DNA from: Parachlorella kessleri
Lineage: Eukaryota; Chlorophyta; Trebouxiophyceae; Chlorellales; Chlorellaceae
Direction: 5' to 3'
Length of the DNA: 64,000 nucleotides
Assembly: GCA_001598975.1 (NCBI GenBank)
Contig: BBXU01000573.1
Location: forward strand, 1 to 64,000
Part shown: positions 35,426 through 47,734 of the stretch, piece after piece
How the letters are laid out: the number at the start of each line of letters is the position of its first letter
How positions within the stretch are numbered: the stretch's first letter is position 1
Made by a program: the position numbers and the translations under genes
Notes under the pieces: generated by a model
Databases searched by the model: none
What the model was told of the DNA's origin: nothing
The model's input: the letters and a program-made list of their open reading frames with translations, nothing else

Positions 35426-38400
35426 ATGGCGTCGCTTGGTAGACTAGTGCCATGGGCAAGCTGGGACGAGTGGCGGCAGGTTGGCCAGTGGCTCTATTCT
35501 GCTAGCCTTAAGGATGTCCAGGCCGGACTAGACAGGGTACGTCACTTAAGCCACGTCACTTAAGCGTCTCCAAGCACACATGTCATCATCACCCCATGTC
35601 TGGACCTCACCACCTGTTTGGCTTTCGGCGGCGGCGTTCATGGAAAGGACCTCAGGCCGGCAACTGTCGTCGCAGGTGGCAGCTTGGCGAGTCAGGGGTC
35701 GCCTGCCCCTGGGTGTGGACATTTCGGGGTGCCTGATGGAGACGCGGCTCAGGTGTGAAGCACTCACCTGCACACTGACGCGTCCCAGCCTTGCTTTATA
35801 AATGGCACCCGGTGTGCGGTGAACCCTTTTCTGATAGTGTCCAGCCCCTTTACAGGGACCCTTCTGCTGCACAGACCTCCTGGGGCCCCCAGGCTGCCCC
35901 GACCCCAGCGATCGCCCTGTCAGACAGCCAGCTGCGGTTGCAGTACGCCATGGCTCTGGTGCGCATGGTCAACGGTATCGCCGACTCAGCCCAGAAGGGG
36001 CGCCTGGCACAGTCAGTGGCCAGCCTGGCAGCAGCTGCTGGTAAGCTGTTTGTTTAGGAATCAAATGTAACCATCTGGGCCCGTCAACTGGCGCCCCTTC
36101 TGCCAAATCCTGAATGTGACGCTGGGGCACCTCTGCGTCTCCCTGTCGCCATGCCAGGTTGTTACGGGACTACCTCAGGCCTGTCGAGGTACCGGCTATC
36201 TTAAGCTGTGCGCGTATGTCGCCAAACCAAAGCATGGGAAGCTTGCAAACCTGACCTACGCATGTCTCCTTCCTGCCTTATATTCCGCCTGCCTTTCACC
36301 CTCCCCTACGCAGGCCTGCCCCGCATCCTGGTGGACCTCCGCCACGGCTCCACCCACAACGAGCTGCCCTCCGCGGCCTCCTTGCGGCTGGCGGCAGATC
36401 AGGCCCTCGCCTGGCTGCAGACCAACTACTGGCAGCGGCAGGGGGACCACCTGGCTGGGTGCCTGGACAGAGTAGCAGAGCTAGTACAGGTGGGCTGGCT
36501 GGGGGCATGAGCCGAGCCGGGGGCGAGAACTAATGTCTTTTTCAAGGAGGAGCCGCACGCTGAATGGTCTGCTGTATCAAATTGCAGTCATTAGTGTCGG
36601 GCTTGGAGCAGTGGTAGTTGTTGGGGGAATGGAATGTCTGCAGCAGTCACGCGAAAATTAGTATGAAGCGACCATAGCCTGCTTTAAAACCCTCGTAGGA
36701 GTTTGTTTCCTTGCACGCGGCCGCGGCTGCCAAGGTAGCGGCAGCCTCGCAAGGGGAACAGCTTGCACAAGGGGAGGAGGAGGAAGAGGACGAGGAAACT
36801 GCTCGCAGGGCGGCAGCCGCCTCGGCAGCAGCTGCAGAGGCAGCAGAGGTGGCAGCAGCGTTAGCACGGGGGAAGGGGGGAAGTGCGGTGGGTGGGAAGA
36901 GTCCTGCTCCATTGGCCAAGAGCAGCCGTGCCCAGCCTCCTGGATTTGGCTTGAAGGCATCCGAAGCAGGACTGGCAGCAGAGGTTACAGCCGACTTGGC
37001 CAGCCCGGGCGTTGCAGATGCAGCAGGGGAAGGGGCAGGAGTTTACCGAGCAGCGGAGGGCCAGCGGCGGCGCAAGGCCCTGTTGGCAGAGCTCAAGCTG
37101 GGGGTGCCCCGGTCGGCGGCCGGTCTGCTGGTCAAGCCGCTGCTGATTGCAGGTGAGGTGGAGCGGTGCTGAAGATGCGTGTTGGTGGGCTGATGCACTT
37201 GGTCCGAGACTGCCACTCGCACACATTCCTTGGAATGGTCCGTGGAAGGAGTGTACAAGGTGCAGTCATCTTGTATGTGTACTGGGCGAGTGCTGAGATC
37301 AACAGGGGTCAAATCCTACATGGAGCATGCCTTAGGGCAAGGCCCGTGCTACACAAGAATCGGCTGTTGCGTGCCATTGGCCAGCTGCTGTAGGAGTCTC
37401 TGCCACCACCCTGGCTGCCGCTGGCTCAGATCCTGCCGCACTAGAGAGGGCCCTGACCACCGCAATGCCACACTTTCTTAGGGACTGGCCCCAGCTGCCC
37501 GGCATGCTATTGCAAGGGGCTGTGGAGCTTCTCACAGCGTGTGTGCCAGGCACAGCAGCTGCTGCAGCTGCAGCGCAGCCGCAGCTGGCAGGCACCGAAG
37601 CGGACACTGCCGCCGCGCGCGGCACGGCAGCGGCTTGGGCATCCTGGGTTACTCGGCTTCTTCCGCTGGCTCGCGACAGCAGCAACGGGGAAGTCACCGA
37701 GCAGCAGCAGAAGCAGCAGGCAGGCACAAAGGCACCGCAAGGGCTGGTGCCAGAGTGGGTGCCTTCAGCAGACTTATTAAGGGATTTGGTAGCTCTTTGC
37801 CTCCCTGCCCTGCTCGCCTGCTCCCATCAAGCTTGGCTGGACTGGGCTACCGCAGGCAGCTGTACTAGCATTGACAGCCGCAAGGACAGCATGGCGGCCT
37901 CAGGGGCCCCTGCGGCAGCAGGCGGGCAGGATGTTGCGGGTGTCTGTAGTGCTGGCGAGGTGCTGGAGCCCCTGCAGAGCACGCTTCGACTGCTGCTGGA
38001 CGGCTGGCGAAGCGCTGGCGCCAGCTCAGCAGAGCTGGCAAGGTGCACAGCTCTGGTGTCAATGGCGCAGGTGCCTCCGGGCCAGCAGCGCAACAGGCCT
38101 GGGGCTCTGAGGCGCCCTGGCGCAGGTTTGCCAACCCACCAACCGAACCAGCGACAGATTACGCCTCAGCCCCAGAACCAGGGTGGTTCAGCAGCAGTGG
38201 GTGGTGTAGAAGTGGGCCTAAGCTGGGGCGACGGGGCAGCGCTGGCGCTAGAACGGCAGCTGGAGGAGGCCAGGCAGCGAACAGTCGAGCTCTTCCAGAA
38301 GCGGACCGCTGAGCCTGCTGCGCGGCAAAGGTGGGCAGGGTGGGCACCGTCCCACGAGTTGCTTCCACTCTGTTTCTGTATTCCAGCCTGGAAAAGAATG

Positions 38401-39098
38401 CCATGACTCCGGATCTACTAGCGCTCGGCAGCTGGGTTTGGAATAGCCAGGCTGACACTATGTTGATGTGTGTCACAACTACGGGCGGCAGCCTCAGGAG
38501 CGCCGTTGGCATTACTGCAAACGCATGATTTTTTCGGTGCGCACTTCTACTTTTGCCAGCTTGGTTGTCGACAACGGAGACCATCCTGCTCTTGAGGTCA
38601 AGCCCCTGCAGGCCTGTCAAGCGCTGGCGCAGGGCATCCAACTGGGCACCCTGCGCCTTGGGGAACTTGCCCTCAGTCAGCGATCCCAACGGCCGCCTCA
38701 GCCTGCTGGACTCACCACCGCGCAGCTGCTCTGCACAGCCGGCCGCTGAGGAAGCCGCCCTTAATCCCGAGGCTGTAGCAGTTGGCAAGCCGGCCCACCA
38801 GCCAGCAGCAGCAGCCACGGCAAGCGAGGCTTCGGGCGCCGCTCTCGCACCAGCAGTGGCTGGGCAGGAGCCGCAGCATGCTCAGCAGCAGGGGACTCAT
38901 GCACGGCTTTTAGTTGCCGAAGATGCTGGTGTGGAAGCTGCTAGGGTTCCTGCGCATGGTCGGGACTTAGAGTGGCCCATGAGGGACTCCAGGCTTGCGG
39001 GCCAGCCAGCTGGCGGGCTAGACCCTGGGGTCAGCTGCCATGGGGTTCACACGCGGACTGTACCTGTGCACATACCTTTGCTAGACTTATTGGTTTGA
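35426..39098 (+). CDS. LAS1: LAS1 pre-rRNA (ITS2) endonuclease subunit
   Basis: Seven exons with consistent phases give 808 aa: 35426-35536, 35676-35752, 35856-36040, 36314-36489, 36699-37152, 37394-38330, 38612-39098. The N-terminal HEPN nuclease domain is clear: LVPWASWDEWRQVGQWLYS, VAAWRVRGRLPLGVDISGC, LRLQYAMALVRMVNGIADSA, then ILVDLRHGSTHNELPS. The last carries the RHxxxH catalytic motif of LAS1 (Arg134, His139). A long Ala-rich and acidic middle follows. The C-terminus has the conserved block KRWRRASNWAPCALGNLPS seen in LAS1 proteins. Known role: LAS1, with the kinase Grc3/NOL9, cuts ITS2 during 60S ribosome maturation in the nucleolus. The middle region is longer and less complex than in yeast. 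A TGTAA at 39177 follows closely. Confidence 0.9.
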
Positions 39099-40026
39099 AC
39101 CCCACACAGGGCATGGGACCGTGGCTGGTTGCCTTGAAATACTGCTCAGCTACCATTGGAGGCTGGAGACTTCGATTGTAAGGTCCAACTCGTGCAGGCA
39201 CAGTGCATGAATCACAAGGCCGGTGGCGTATGTCTGTATGCCATCGATCACCTCTTGGCGACAAGAAAGAGGTGGGGCCGGTCAGCTATGCGGCTCAGAG
39301 TGAGCCTAGTGTGCAGTGCAACACGGTCCTAGGAAGGGCAGCCGCAGCTGTGCACCTCTGCGATTCCCTTAGCATCCAGTACAAAGGTGCTGGTGGTACT
39401 AATGGTCATGCCCATCTAGCTGACCAACTTTGTGCCTCAGGATTCCCAGTGCAGCTTGTCGCTAGGGGTGATGGCTGACGTCTTCCCTTGGGTTTCCTTT
39501 CTGGCAACCAGCCAGCTGCTGACCTCCTCCCTTGGTATAGGGCAAGCCAGAGCATACCTTGTATCCAACCCGATATCTTCACAGCCAAACCAATCAATCC
39601 AAACCCCTGACAGCTTCTTTTATCACAGGCGACCGGCTGCCTTCGTGCTGGGCTGGTCGCTGGCCAGGACCTGCTGTTTTGCTCTTCCACGGGTCGGCCA
39701 CGGGTGGTTGTCAAAAGCTGTGGTCCATAGGATCAGGGAGAGTAGCCGACGCAACTAAACTCAGGCAAGACTCGGGCACATTCTGCATCAGTGAGAGCCC
39801 TGTCAGTCCAGCTCAACTCTCACTCCCTGTTCGCACTACCTGCCACCCTTGCTAAATATAACCTACCCTAGATACATCCTGTCACCTGGTGTGCAGGAGT
39901 TTACTGACATCATGAAGACGCACACGGCATCATCTGCATACCATCGCTTTCCAAGTTAGGGCATAAGAGCATGCGCTTCCAATAGATTAGGTATTGTGTG
40001 AAGTCGGATATAAGCAGGGCTTGAGG
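39099..40026. other. Intergenic between LAS1 and the ankyrin gene
   Basis: It holds the short LAS1 3' UTR and presumably the promoter of the ankyrin gene. No gene or clear motif was seen. Confidence 0.5.
39177..39181 (+). terminator. TGTAA poly(A) signal of LAS1
   Basis: TGTAA 79 bases past the stop codon of LAS1, a typical distance for a chlorophyte gene. Confidence 0.55.
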
Positions 40027-42312
40027 ATGTCCCCTAAAATGACTAACCCAGTTCGCAGGGCGCGGGCATTCGACCCGGCGCCTTCAGGCTTCCGCAGCAC
40101 TCGAGCTGTTGGAGGTGCACTGTGTTCAATTGAATTAGGCCTGCTACGGTCTGGGAGCACGTTGCACAGGATGCTGCTCAGGATGCTGATGGATCTGCTG
40201 GAAGGCAGGTCATGGGTTCTCACCGGACGTAAGGTCAACCCCCCATACTGCAGCTCGGAGACATGCCAAATGGGCGCTGTTTAACTGCAGTAGAGCGTGG
40301 GACAGCCTGCTGGGTAGCCTAACTCTTTGTTGCTTGTCGCGCCTGCAGAACTGGAAACGCTGAAATACTTCGTCATCACTTGTTTTGTGTTGCTACTGCC
40401 GGGCCTCGCTGCCGCGTACCGCCCCCTGCGGGCCCACTGGAAAGCTGTCCGGGCAGCATATGAGTTTCAGCAACAATACCCGCTCTTTGCAGCTTTGTTG
40501 CTGCAGCAGCGGGGGGCTATCAGCAAGCTCTGTGGAGGTCCGCTTGCAGCCGCCTTGGGCCCTGGCAGCATCTCTGTCCTCCACGTCTGCGCGCTGGTGA
40601 ACGATGCAGCCTCAGTGGAGCCCCTGGTCGCGGCTGGGGCCAGCCTTAATGCCAGTCTCACTCTCTCTTGGGTAGACCCTGGGCTGAGAAGGTGGCTCGC
40701 CACTGGCAAGGGGCGGCTCCCTCGGCACAAAGTCTACTGGCTGATAGAGGGGTCCACCCCGTTGCAGCTGGCAGTGCTCCTTGGGCACAGGAGGACAGTT
40801 CAGGCGCTGGTCCTCGCTGGCGCTGATGTGGCCAGTCTTGCTGGAGGTACCCTCCTGTCCTACTGCAAGCTTGACCCTCCCGCCATTCAGCCCTTGGTGC
40901 ATGCACTTGCTGCCTCCGAGGTGGCGCTGACCCCTGGCCAGACGCTGACACTGCTCCATGCAGCAATTGATTGCAGCAAGCCAATCGCCTTCTCTGAGTT
41001 GCTGGATCATGCAGTCAGCCAGCATGTGGCCTTTAGCGCAGCCGATATAAGGTCCTTGGTGACAGCCGCAATCTGTTCTGGAGCACCACAACCTCTGCAA
41101 AACCTTATTGACTTGCTGGGGGTGGACCCAAGCGGCAGGGATGGGGAGAACACGTGCTTTGCAGCAGTGGCACTGCAGGAGGGGCGCCTAGCCACCTTCG
41201 AGCAGCTGCTCAAGGCGGGGGCGGCGGTGGATGGGCAGTTCATGTACTCCATCCTGGAAAGGAGGGATTTGGGGGCCCTGCTGGTACTCCTCAAGCATGG
41301 CCGACGAAACTTTGTGGGCAGCCCGGCCATCACGCACACTGCTGATGGATTTCCGTACTACAACTGCCCCGTGCTCTGCTTGCTACACCACAATGTTGAG
41401 GTGAGCTTTTGCAATGATGCTGGTGGCAGCAAGGCCTGCGCGGCATCATGCTAGCAGCAGGAACATCTACAACCTGCAAAACGCATGCCAGCTTGTCGCG
41501 ATCGGAGCGCTAGGTGCAGCATCTGTGGCGCAGCAACACTTCGACTGGCTGACTCTGCGTCTCATTTGCCTTGGCAGTGCCACCTCTCTGGCTATTTGCG
41601 GCCGCCGCCCTTCCGTCCCCTCCTGCTCATGGCGGAAGCCATGGCGGCGGCTGGGCTGAAGCCGGCACTACACAGCAGTGCCATCAACGACCCAGGGCGG
41701 CCATGTCACCGAGAGAACTTTCATTCCCTGAAGCGCTGTAAACCGGATCTGCATATTTCGGAAATCAACAAGTAAGGCGGGCGGCAGGGAGTGGAGGGGG
41801 GCTCCATTTTGGGTGATAGTGCGCAGGGTGAGCCTACATGCTCGAAGGCTGCTTCACTTGTCTGCAATACAAATAGGCATGCTGCCTCTGTGGTTGTTTA
41901 CTGCCACTTTGCTTGCAGCTTGTTCCCCCTTTCTAATGCCTGCTTATTGACGCAGCTGGCACCGCCACACTGCTGTCTGAACCCTTCCTGTCACTTGCAT
42001 TTCCATCTTGAATAGGCATGGTGAGAACTGGCGGCATGCCTCCCCCTCTAAACGCTGCAGTAAGGTGCTTTCGACTGCAGGCACCTCATACTGGTGTTCC
42101 AGCCGGGGGGGTGGCAGCCAGAGATACACCACCGGTATCCGGCGCAGCTCAAAAGCGCTGTGGCAACGGTGCTTCTGATGGTCACCAGGGGCAGAAGGGC
42201 CGCTGACGGTTGCGAAGACGCCTGCCTGCTGTTTGCGGGGCTGCCTTCTGCGCTCTTGCTAGAAGTGTTGCACCTCGCGGCATGGCCCCTGTCAGCTTGG
42301 ATGGGCGACTGA
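40027..42312 (+). CDS. Ankyrin-repeat protein with a membrane-like segment, 559 aa
   Basis: Four exons with consistent phases: 40027-40228, 40349-41400, 41578-41771, 42081-42312. The first ATG in frame was chosen. Exon 2 opens with a hydrophobic helix (YFVITCFVLLLPGLAAAY), then ankyrin-type repeats: ISVLHVCALVNDAASVEPLV with AAGASLNA, STPLQLAVLLGHRRTVQALV with LAGADVAS, and later TLLHAAID and ATFEQLLKAGAAVDG. The C-terminal exon has a block WQPEIHHRYPAQLKSAV and a hydrophobic end (LPSALLLEVLHLAAWPLSAW). This pattern resembles large algal ankyrin families whose partners are unknown. It acts presumably as a protein-binding scaffold. Intron 3 contains dispersed repeat copy C. A TGTAA lies at 42352. 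Confidence 0.8.
41946..42013. repeat. Dispersed repeat, copy C (in ankyrin gene intron 3)
   Basis: This block starts TTGACGCAGCTGGCAC and ends TGCATTTCCATCT. It differs from copy B by a two-base indel and a few substitutions. Confidence 0.7.
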
Positions 42313-43057
42313 GTGACCGCGCCTTCCTGTCGGATTTGCCTCGTAGTGTGCTGTAAGGAAGTTCATGTCTCGTTCACCACCTGGTCCTGAGCACTGCCAT
42401 TACACGATGGAAACAGTACAGTGGCGCAGTGGTGCGCTTTACACTTCTACACCTAAGAGAATGCTCATGACAGCATCAAATCTTACCAGCCAAAGCAAGC
42501 AATATCGTGAGCCAGGACCACACGGCCAAGCCGCTCAGCGACAGGGTGCGCCCTGGCTCAAGTAACACAAAGTAAGGTACCATATGTACGCTCTAGCTGG
42601 CGGTTGGGGCGCCCCTCTGCAGCTGCGGCCTCTATCCACCTCTTTCTAGCCCAGACTCCCAAGCTGACCCTGAACATTCCATGCCGCTCCACCGTAAGCA
42701 GACCTGCAGGCCAGAAGCAATGGTGGTGGTGTCTACCTAGAGGCTAGAACAACAACAGCAGCTCCCACCTTGACATCAGCCAGCAGTAGGAGGCAGGGAG
42801 CTCATTTAGCTCTGCCGCAGTAAAGCCACTGTCCATTCTCTCCCCCGACCCCATCTTCCACCCTGCAACTCGTTGGTTGCAAGATTGAGATGCAGCGAGA
42901 TTGCTCTCGATGCAAGTAGAAGCTCCACAGGTGTATCCACTGTGGGTGAGGCTAGGCTTTGCTATAGACAAAAGAAGGTACAGTGCTTCCCCCTCCATGG
43001 AACAAATGCAGCGCACCTTGCAGAGACAGGCGCTCTAACCAGCAGCCAACAAGTCCC
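42313..43057. other. Convergent 3' region of the ankyrin gene and COX5C
   Basis: No coding feature recognised. It should contain both 3' UTRs. Confidence 0.5.
42352..42356 (+). terminator. TGTAA poly(A) signal of the ankyrin gene
   Basis: TGTAA 40 bases after the stop codon. Confidence 0.5.
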
Positions 43058-44189
43058 TCACTTCTGGGCCGCAAGCGCCTGCAGGCGAGAGCACAGCCCA
43101 CAGTTGAGTGATAAGGGACCGGATATGTCATTACGCAGCTTACCCGTGGAACAAGCCATCAGACTGGGGCTGACAACGAAAGAGAATTGCGGAGGCTGAA
43201 GACGGAAGGAGAACTGACACTGCTGCACATCCTGCAGAATGTGGCGGGTGGTTGTGGGCCTCACACCCAGCACCGAAACCAATAATGGCGCTGCAATATA
43301 CAAACTGGCTGACCTTGTAATGATCTTCCCACTTCTTGTTCTCTGACCAATGCCACGTCTGCAGCATAGAAACAACCCGTGGGTCAGCAGGCCATCAGTG
43401 CGCACAGAAGTCGTTCGGTACACTAGGCCCTGTAGCGCGTTTTTAGTAGCCCCCTTGGCACACGCCTCTCTTTAACTCCGTATAGGTCTGGTAATTCATT
43501 TCGCTGGTAAAGACAACGAAGGCATCAAGCGATGTAGTGGGGTATCTGCAAGTTATGCCATATATGACTCAGGCTACCCAGCACCAGCCACATGCATTCC
43601 TTCATCTTCCTCAAGGGCAGACCAGCGAGCCTCACCACACCTCAACCCTACTTCAACAGGGCACACACCGCCGGCCTAACATTATGCAAGATACCCCCAT
43701 ATCCATCATGGATGGACAAAGGTTTTGCCAATACAGGCCTGGTCCTAACCGCTTCCTGCTGGCTGAGACGCTACCTCCGCTCCCAGGCACGCCTTTCCTT
43801 CCTACAGGCCCACTCGGTTTTAGCCCCCCCTAGTTGTGCGCACCTGCCACCACATGCCCAGCGCAGTGCCCAGGACCGTGCCAATAACAATCTCCTTCAC
43901 CACGCTGACCTGCAGGCACCAACACACCCTCGCAGGCCAATCAGCTAGCCCCATGGAGCCTCTGATCAGCTCGCCCCTTAGGAACGGAGAGCCTGTGGCA
44001 TGACGTGGCTAGGCCATATCCACAGCCAGAGCCCCCCCACAAATCAGACCAAGTCGACCCAAGCCCAGGCCCAGGCCCGTCAGTGCAGCAGCACAACCCT
44101 TAAGTTGTTCTGCTCCTCCCACGGACCTTGCTGGCCTGGCCCGTCTTTGTAAACATCTGGGCCGCACGGATAACCTCCTTGCCGGCCAT
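43058..44189 (-). CDS. COX5C: Cytochrome c oxidase subunit 5C-like protein
   Basis: Four short exons, all phase 0: 44189-44127, 43909-43844, 43358-43314, 43078-43058. They encode 64 aa, the usual size of plant COX5C. There is a short N-terminal matrix tail, then one transmembrane helix with small residues (VVKEIVIGTVLGTALGMWWQ), followed by a charged tail (HWSENKKWEDHYKALAAQK). Plant COX5C has the same layout: VVKE, a Gly-rich helix, W and a basic HW-containing tail. It would be a nuclear-encoded structural subunit of complex IV in the mitochondrial inner membrane. The individual exons are too short to stand out as open reading frames; the chain rests on perfect phase, good GT-AG sites and the family match. 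Confidence 0.85.
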
Positions 44190-47100
44190 GGCTGCTTGTG
44201 AGGCTGCGGTGTGAGGGTAGATAGGCACTGCTTGACTAAGAACAGCAACCAGATCGTGCTTGGGCTAGGGTGGGATCGGTTGGAACAGGGCTACGCATCT
44301 CGATTCCGTCTTTCTCCAGGCGTACCGGGCCTGTACTTCAGTTCAAAAGAGTGCTGTGGTTGAGGGCATGCAGCGCTCAGAATGCTCGCAGAGGCGTCAA
44401 ACAGATGTCCAACACCCCTTGAACGGCTTCCTACAGCCAAACAGCCGTGCCAGGCCGGCCGGAAAAAGTGTCGCCGCGCGCGGACGGGCGATGACGTGCC
44501 TTGCCCGCAGCTCACCCTGAGCTCACCACACGCCACACAGTGGTGCACTCGCCATTCTCATAATTTCCCTTGGTAGCTGAAACCCCTGCTTAACCCGTAT
44601 CGTAGCGGATCACGCCACTCAACGACAACCCAGCTCTGCCCCGAGTTGCCCCGATGACGTGCCCAACTTGTTGCACCTTGCAGCTTTCGAAAGGGCCTTT
44701 GGGCGTACAGCTTACGCATATGAAATAGTGCTAGCGAAGGGGGACTCTGGTTGCTGGTCACTTGGCGGCTCAGCCACCCAGCAGTGTGCTGTGCGAGGCA
44801 GCAACTCCGCCCACCACCCACCCAAAGGCTACCAAGGGAGCTTAACCTCTGCAGGGGCAGGAGCAGGCAATGGCTCACCTGTACTCCAGGCCCAGTGGCA
44901 CCTGTTCGGGTACGGCTTACGTTCAACTGGGCAGCAGTAGGCGCAGCAAGCAGCACGGACAGTGGCGCCACAGGCGAGGCACTGGTAAAGCTCTGCTGCT
45001 TGCAGCCTGTGTGGGTGGGCGGCCAGCAGGCCTTTGCCCCGGTCAGGCAGCCAGGTCCTACACAGCCAGCCAGAATTGAAATCCAGGAGACCCAGCCGGA
45101 TGAAGAGCGGGCAGTTGGCAGGGCTGCTGGAAGTGGCATGCCACGCGCCAGCAAGCAGGGCAACAAGGAGCAGCACTGATTGGTGATGGATTGGTTTGGG
45201 CAAGGGGGGCCTGGGTAATGTCATGCCTCAGCCTGGGACATGTAGACAGCACAACCTCAACACAGCGTTGCTGATGAAGCTCCTCTCTTTAGTTGGTGTG
45301 CCAACATAAAAAGTTGCAGGCGCAAGCCTTTTCTTGCTGCTTATGCTGCGCTGGCTGATTACCTTGCAGCGTGGGGTTCTCCTTTCTGCCTTTGCACGAC
45401 TTTGCCCTACTGGCCTCGGAATGCTTGCAGGTCATTCTCCTGTCCATACACAGGACAAGACAACACCCGCCTGCTCCAGCCAGGAGTATTGCAGAGTGCG
45501 CAACAGGCACGAGGGACCGCAAGTACAGCCAAAGCTGCAGTAACAGCTCCCCACCCCTGCAGCCTTGTCAGTAATCACAACAACGGCGCTGGTAGTCGTG
45601 CTGAGGAGTGAAGACAGGCCTGCAGCAGGCAGCCTAGGGCGTAGGCAGTTGGCTATAGGCAGCAAGTGGAAGACAGGAGGGAGCTGGCGGTGGGCAGGCA
45701 GTTACGGGCAGGTGAGCGATACATCAAGGCAGAGCGCTGCGCCAAGCATGCACATTATGACTCAGTGGCTGCAGTGCTCCACCAGAGGAAGCTGCCAGGG
45801 ATCATATCACACTTGGATCCTCAGGGCACGCTGCTTATGCCGTACCTCCCAGCAGCTCGGCCAAGTTTTGGCCAGCCTGCTGCTGGTGTGCAGGCAAATG
45901 TCAGCTGCAGTACGTCACAAGAGGAAGCTGGTTCAGGGTCCTTGGCAGAAAGCAGACTGGCACTAAGCAGCAATAGGCAGCGCATACTCCATCTGGCTGG
46001 CTGTGGGCAGGCCATGAGGGCCCCAGAAGGGAAGCCTACGTGAGATGGCAGTGTGTGGGCTGCGGCCAGAGGTGGCGTGTTTGGTCTTGTGCACCAGTCT
46101 ATCTTGACAGGTAGATGCCCTCCACTTGACCAGCAGGTGAGTATTATGACTAGCTGTTGTGAAGGGCATGTTTGCAAAAATGGGCCTTTCTGTCCTGGTT
46201 GTTCTGGGCAGTTTGGGTGGTTGTCTACAGCAATTGCACTGCACTGAAGTGCACAGGGAGAGTACATTAGGCTTAGTTGAACTTCTGCCCTGCGCTGCAG
46301 CTCGGCGCTAGGACCCAGCAAGTGTGGGCAGGCAAGGTGCGTGCAGTGCCCACCCTACCCAACCTTGGCCTTTGGCAGGTGCTTCGCAGCAAACGGCCCG
46401 CCTTAATGCTGAAGTCTGCAGGCCCAGCTGGCCAGGTCAGCGGCATGGCACCCCAAGCCAGCAGGCGTGGCCAACACGCCAAACCGGCCAACGGTTACTC
46501 CCTTGGGAAGCAGATCCAAGAGGCCCAGCGTAAGCACTCGTATGTGAGGCCCAGCCCAGCATTTCTTTGTGAACATAATGCTGGCCCTTACGCACGGCAG
46601 CGTGCTGCGGCCCAGCTAGCGCTAACAGCCAGTGTTGCATCACCCGACAATGCGCCAGGGCAGCCAGCCTCCTCGCGGGGCAAAAGCCAGCAGGCAGGAG
46701 CCTCGCGTTGTGGGCAGGCAGCAGGAGGTCAGCTTGTGGGCTGCAATTGCAGGGACCGCTTCCCATCCCTGTTACCTGCAAGACGGGCTGGCTCTGTCAG
46801 AGCTGCGCGCCTGCAAGGTTTGGGGCGGCGTCAAGTGGCAGGTGGATGCACCTCTGGTGCGAGTGGCAGATGACGCTGGGCTTATTATAGGATCTTCTGG
46901 CAGCATCAATGCGCTTACTGCAGGGCCCACATAGACCCAATTGAACTAGATGTACTGCCGCGTGGTCAACAGGGCTTAGTGGCGTGGTTGGAGATGTCAG
47001 ACTTGTTGCAGTGGTAGCACAGCTTTGGTCTGCAACCAGCCTGCAGGCACTGCCGGTTAACTTTGGCAGCCACGAGAACAACTGCCTGCTTTAGTGGGGT

Positions 47101-47734
47101 AGTGGGCAAGCAGCCATGGCAACTCGTAAGGGCTACACCAGGTGCCTGCTCTTGCTTCGCCAGGCCCAGGGGCTGCCACGCCTACTGTCGAGGTTAACTG
47201 CAAGGTTGCACGGATAACCCCTGCTTGCCCACTACGTGCTCCTCACTTTGATCGTGCACTGTTGCAGGTGACTGTCACAGCACAGCAACGAACCCACTGG
47301 AGAAGAACATGCACTAGAGTCTGGGAGAGGGGCTAGCAACGCTGGGCGACCATCACCATTCAGCCTGGATATACTATCTTTGGTGTCCTTTTGTACTTGA
47401 GCCGTTTAATCGTTGCAGCAACAGTGCTCAAACTTATCCAGCTGCCCTGCCTCCACAACTACTGAGACTCGTCATGCCGCGGTTTCAACAGACACATTGT
47501 AAAGCCCTCCTATTACACATTTCAGCTTCTGCAGTCAGTACGATGAATCCTAACCTTTCCTCTCTTCCCATGGTCTTCCAGCTTTGCCCAGGAAAGGGCC
47601 CCTTGGTAAAACCCTAAAGCCCCGGTGTACTACACATCTTTGGGGGGCCAGCGAATCTAGCCCGGCTCGCCCTCCTGGCACAGTTTGTGGAGTTCCACAT
47701 TCACTCGCTCTGACGAGAGAGTCAACAGCTCACT
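44190..47734. other. Unresolved region between COX5C and the bZIP gene
   Basis: It must contain the promoters of COX5C and the bZIP gene. Exon-like pieces exist on the plus strand. One is a candidate terminal exon at about 45008-45179, after a CTTGCAG acceptor, ending IEIQETQPDEERAVG... to a stop. Another is an exon-like unit at about 46379-46528 between TTGGCAG and GTAAGC (YSLGKQIQEAQ near its end). I could not chain them in phase or recognise a family, so no CDS is claimed here. Confidence 0.4.
46277..46873 (+). other. Possible exon-bearing segment of an unrecognised gene
   Basis: A 198-codon plus-strand frame is open here and contains plausible acceptors (TTGGCAG) and a GTAAGC donor. The composition is Ala/Gln/Ser-rich with no domain. 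It could equally be chance in GC-rich DNA. Confidence 0.25.

Noticed and set aside
38159..38818. Minus-strand 219-codon frame opposite the LAS1 3' end, with protein-like composition.
   Set aside because: It is antisense to LAS1 exons 6 and 7, which are supported by phase and by the conserved LAS1 C-terminal block.
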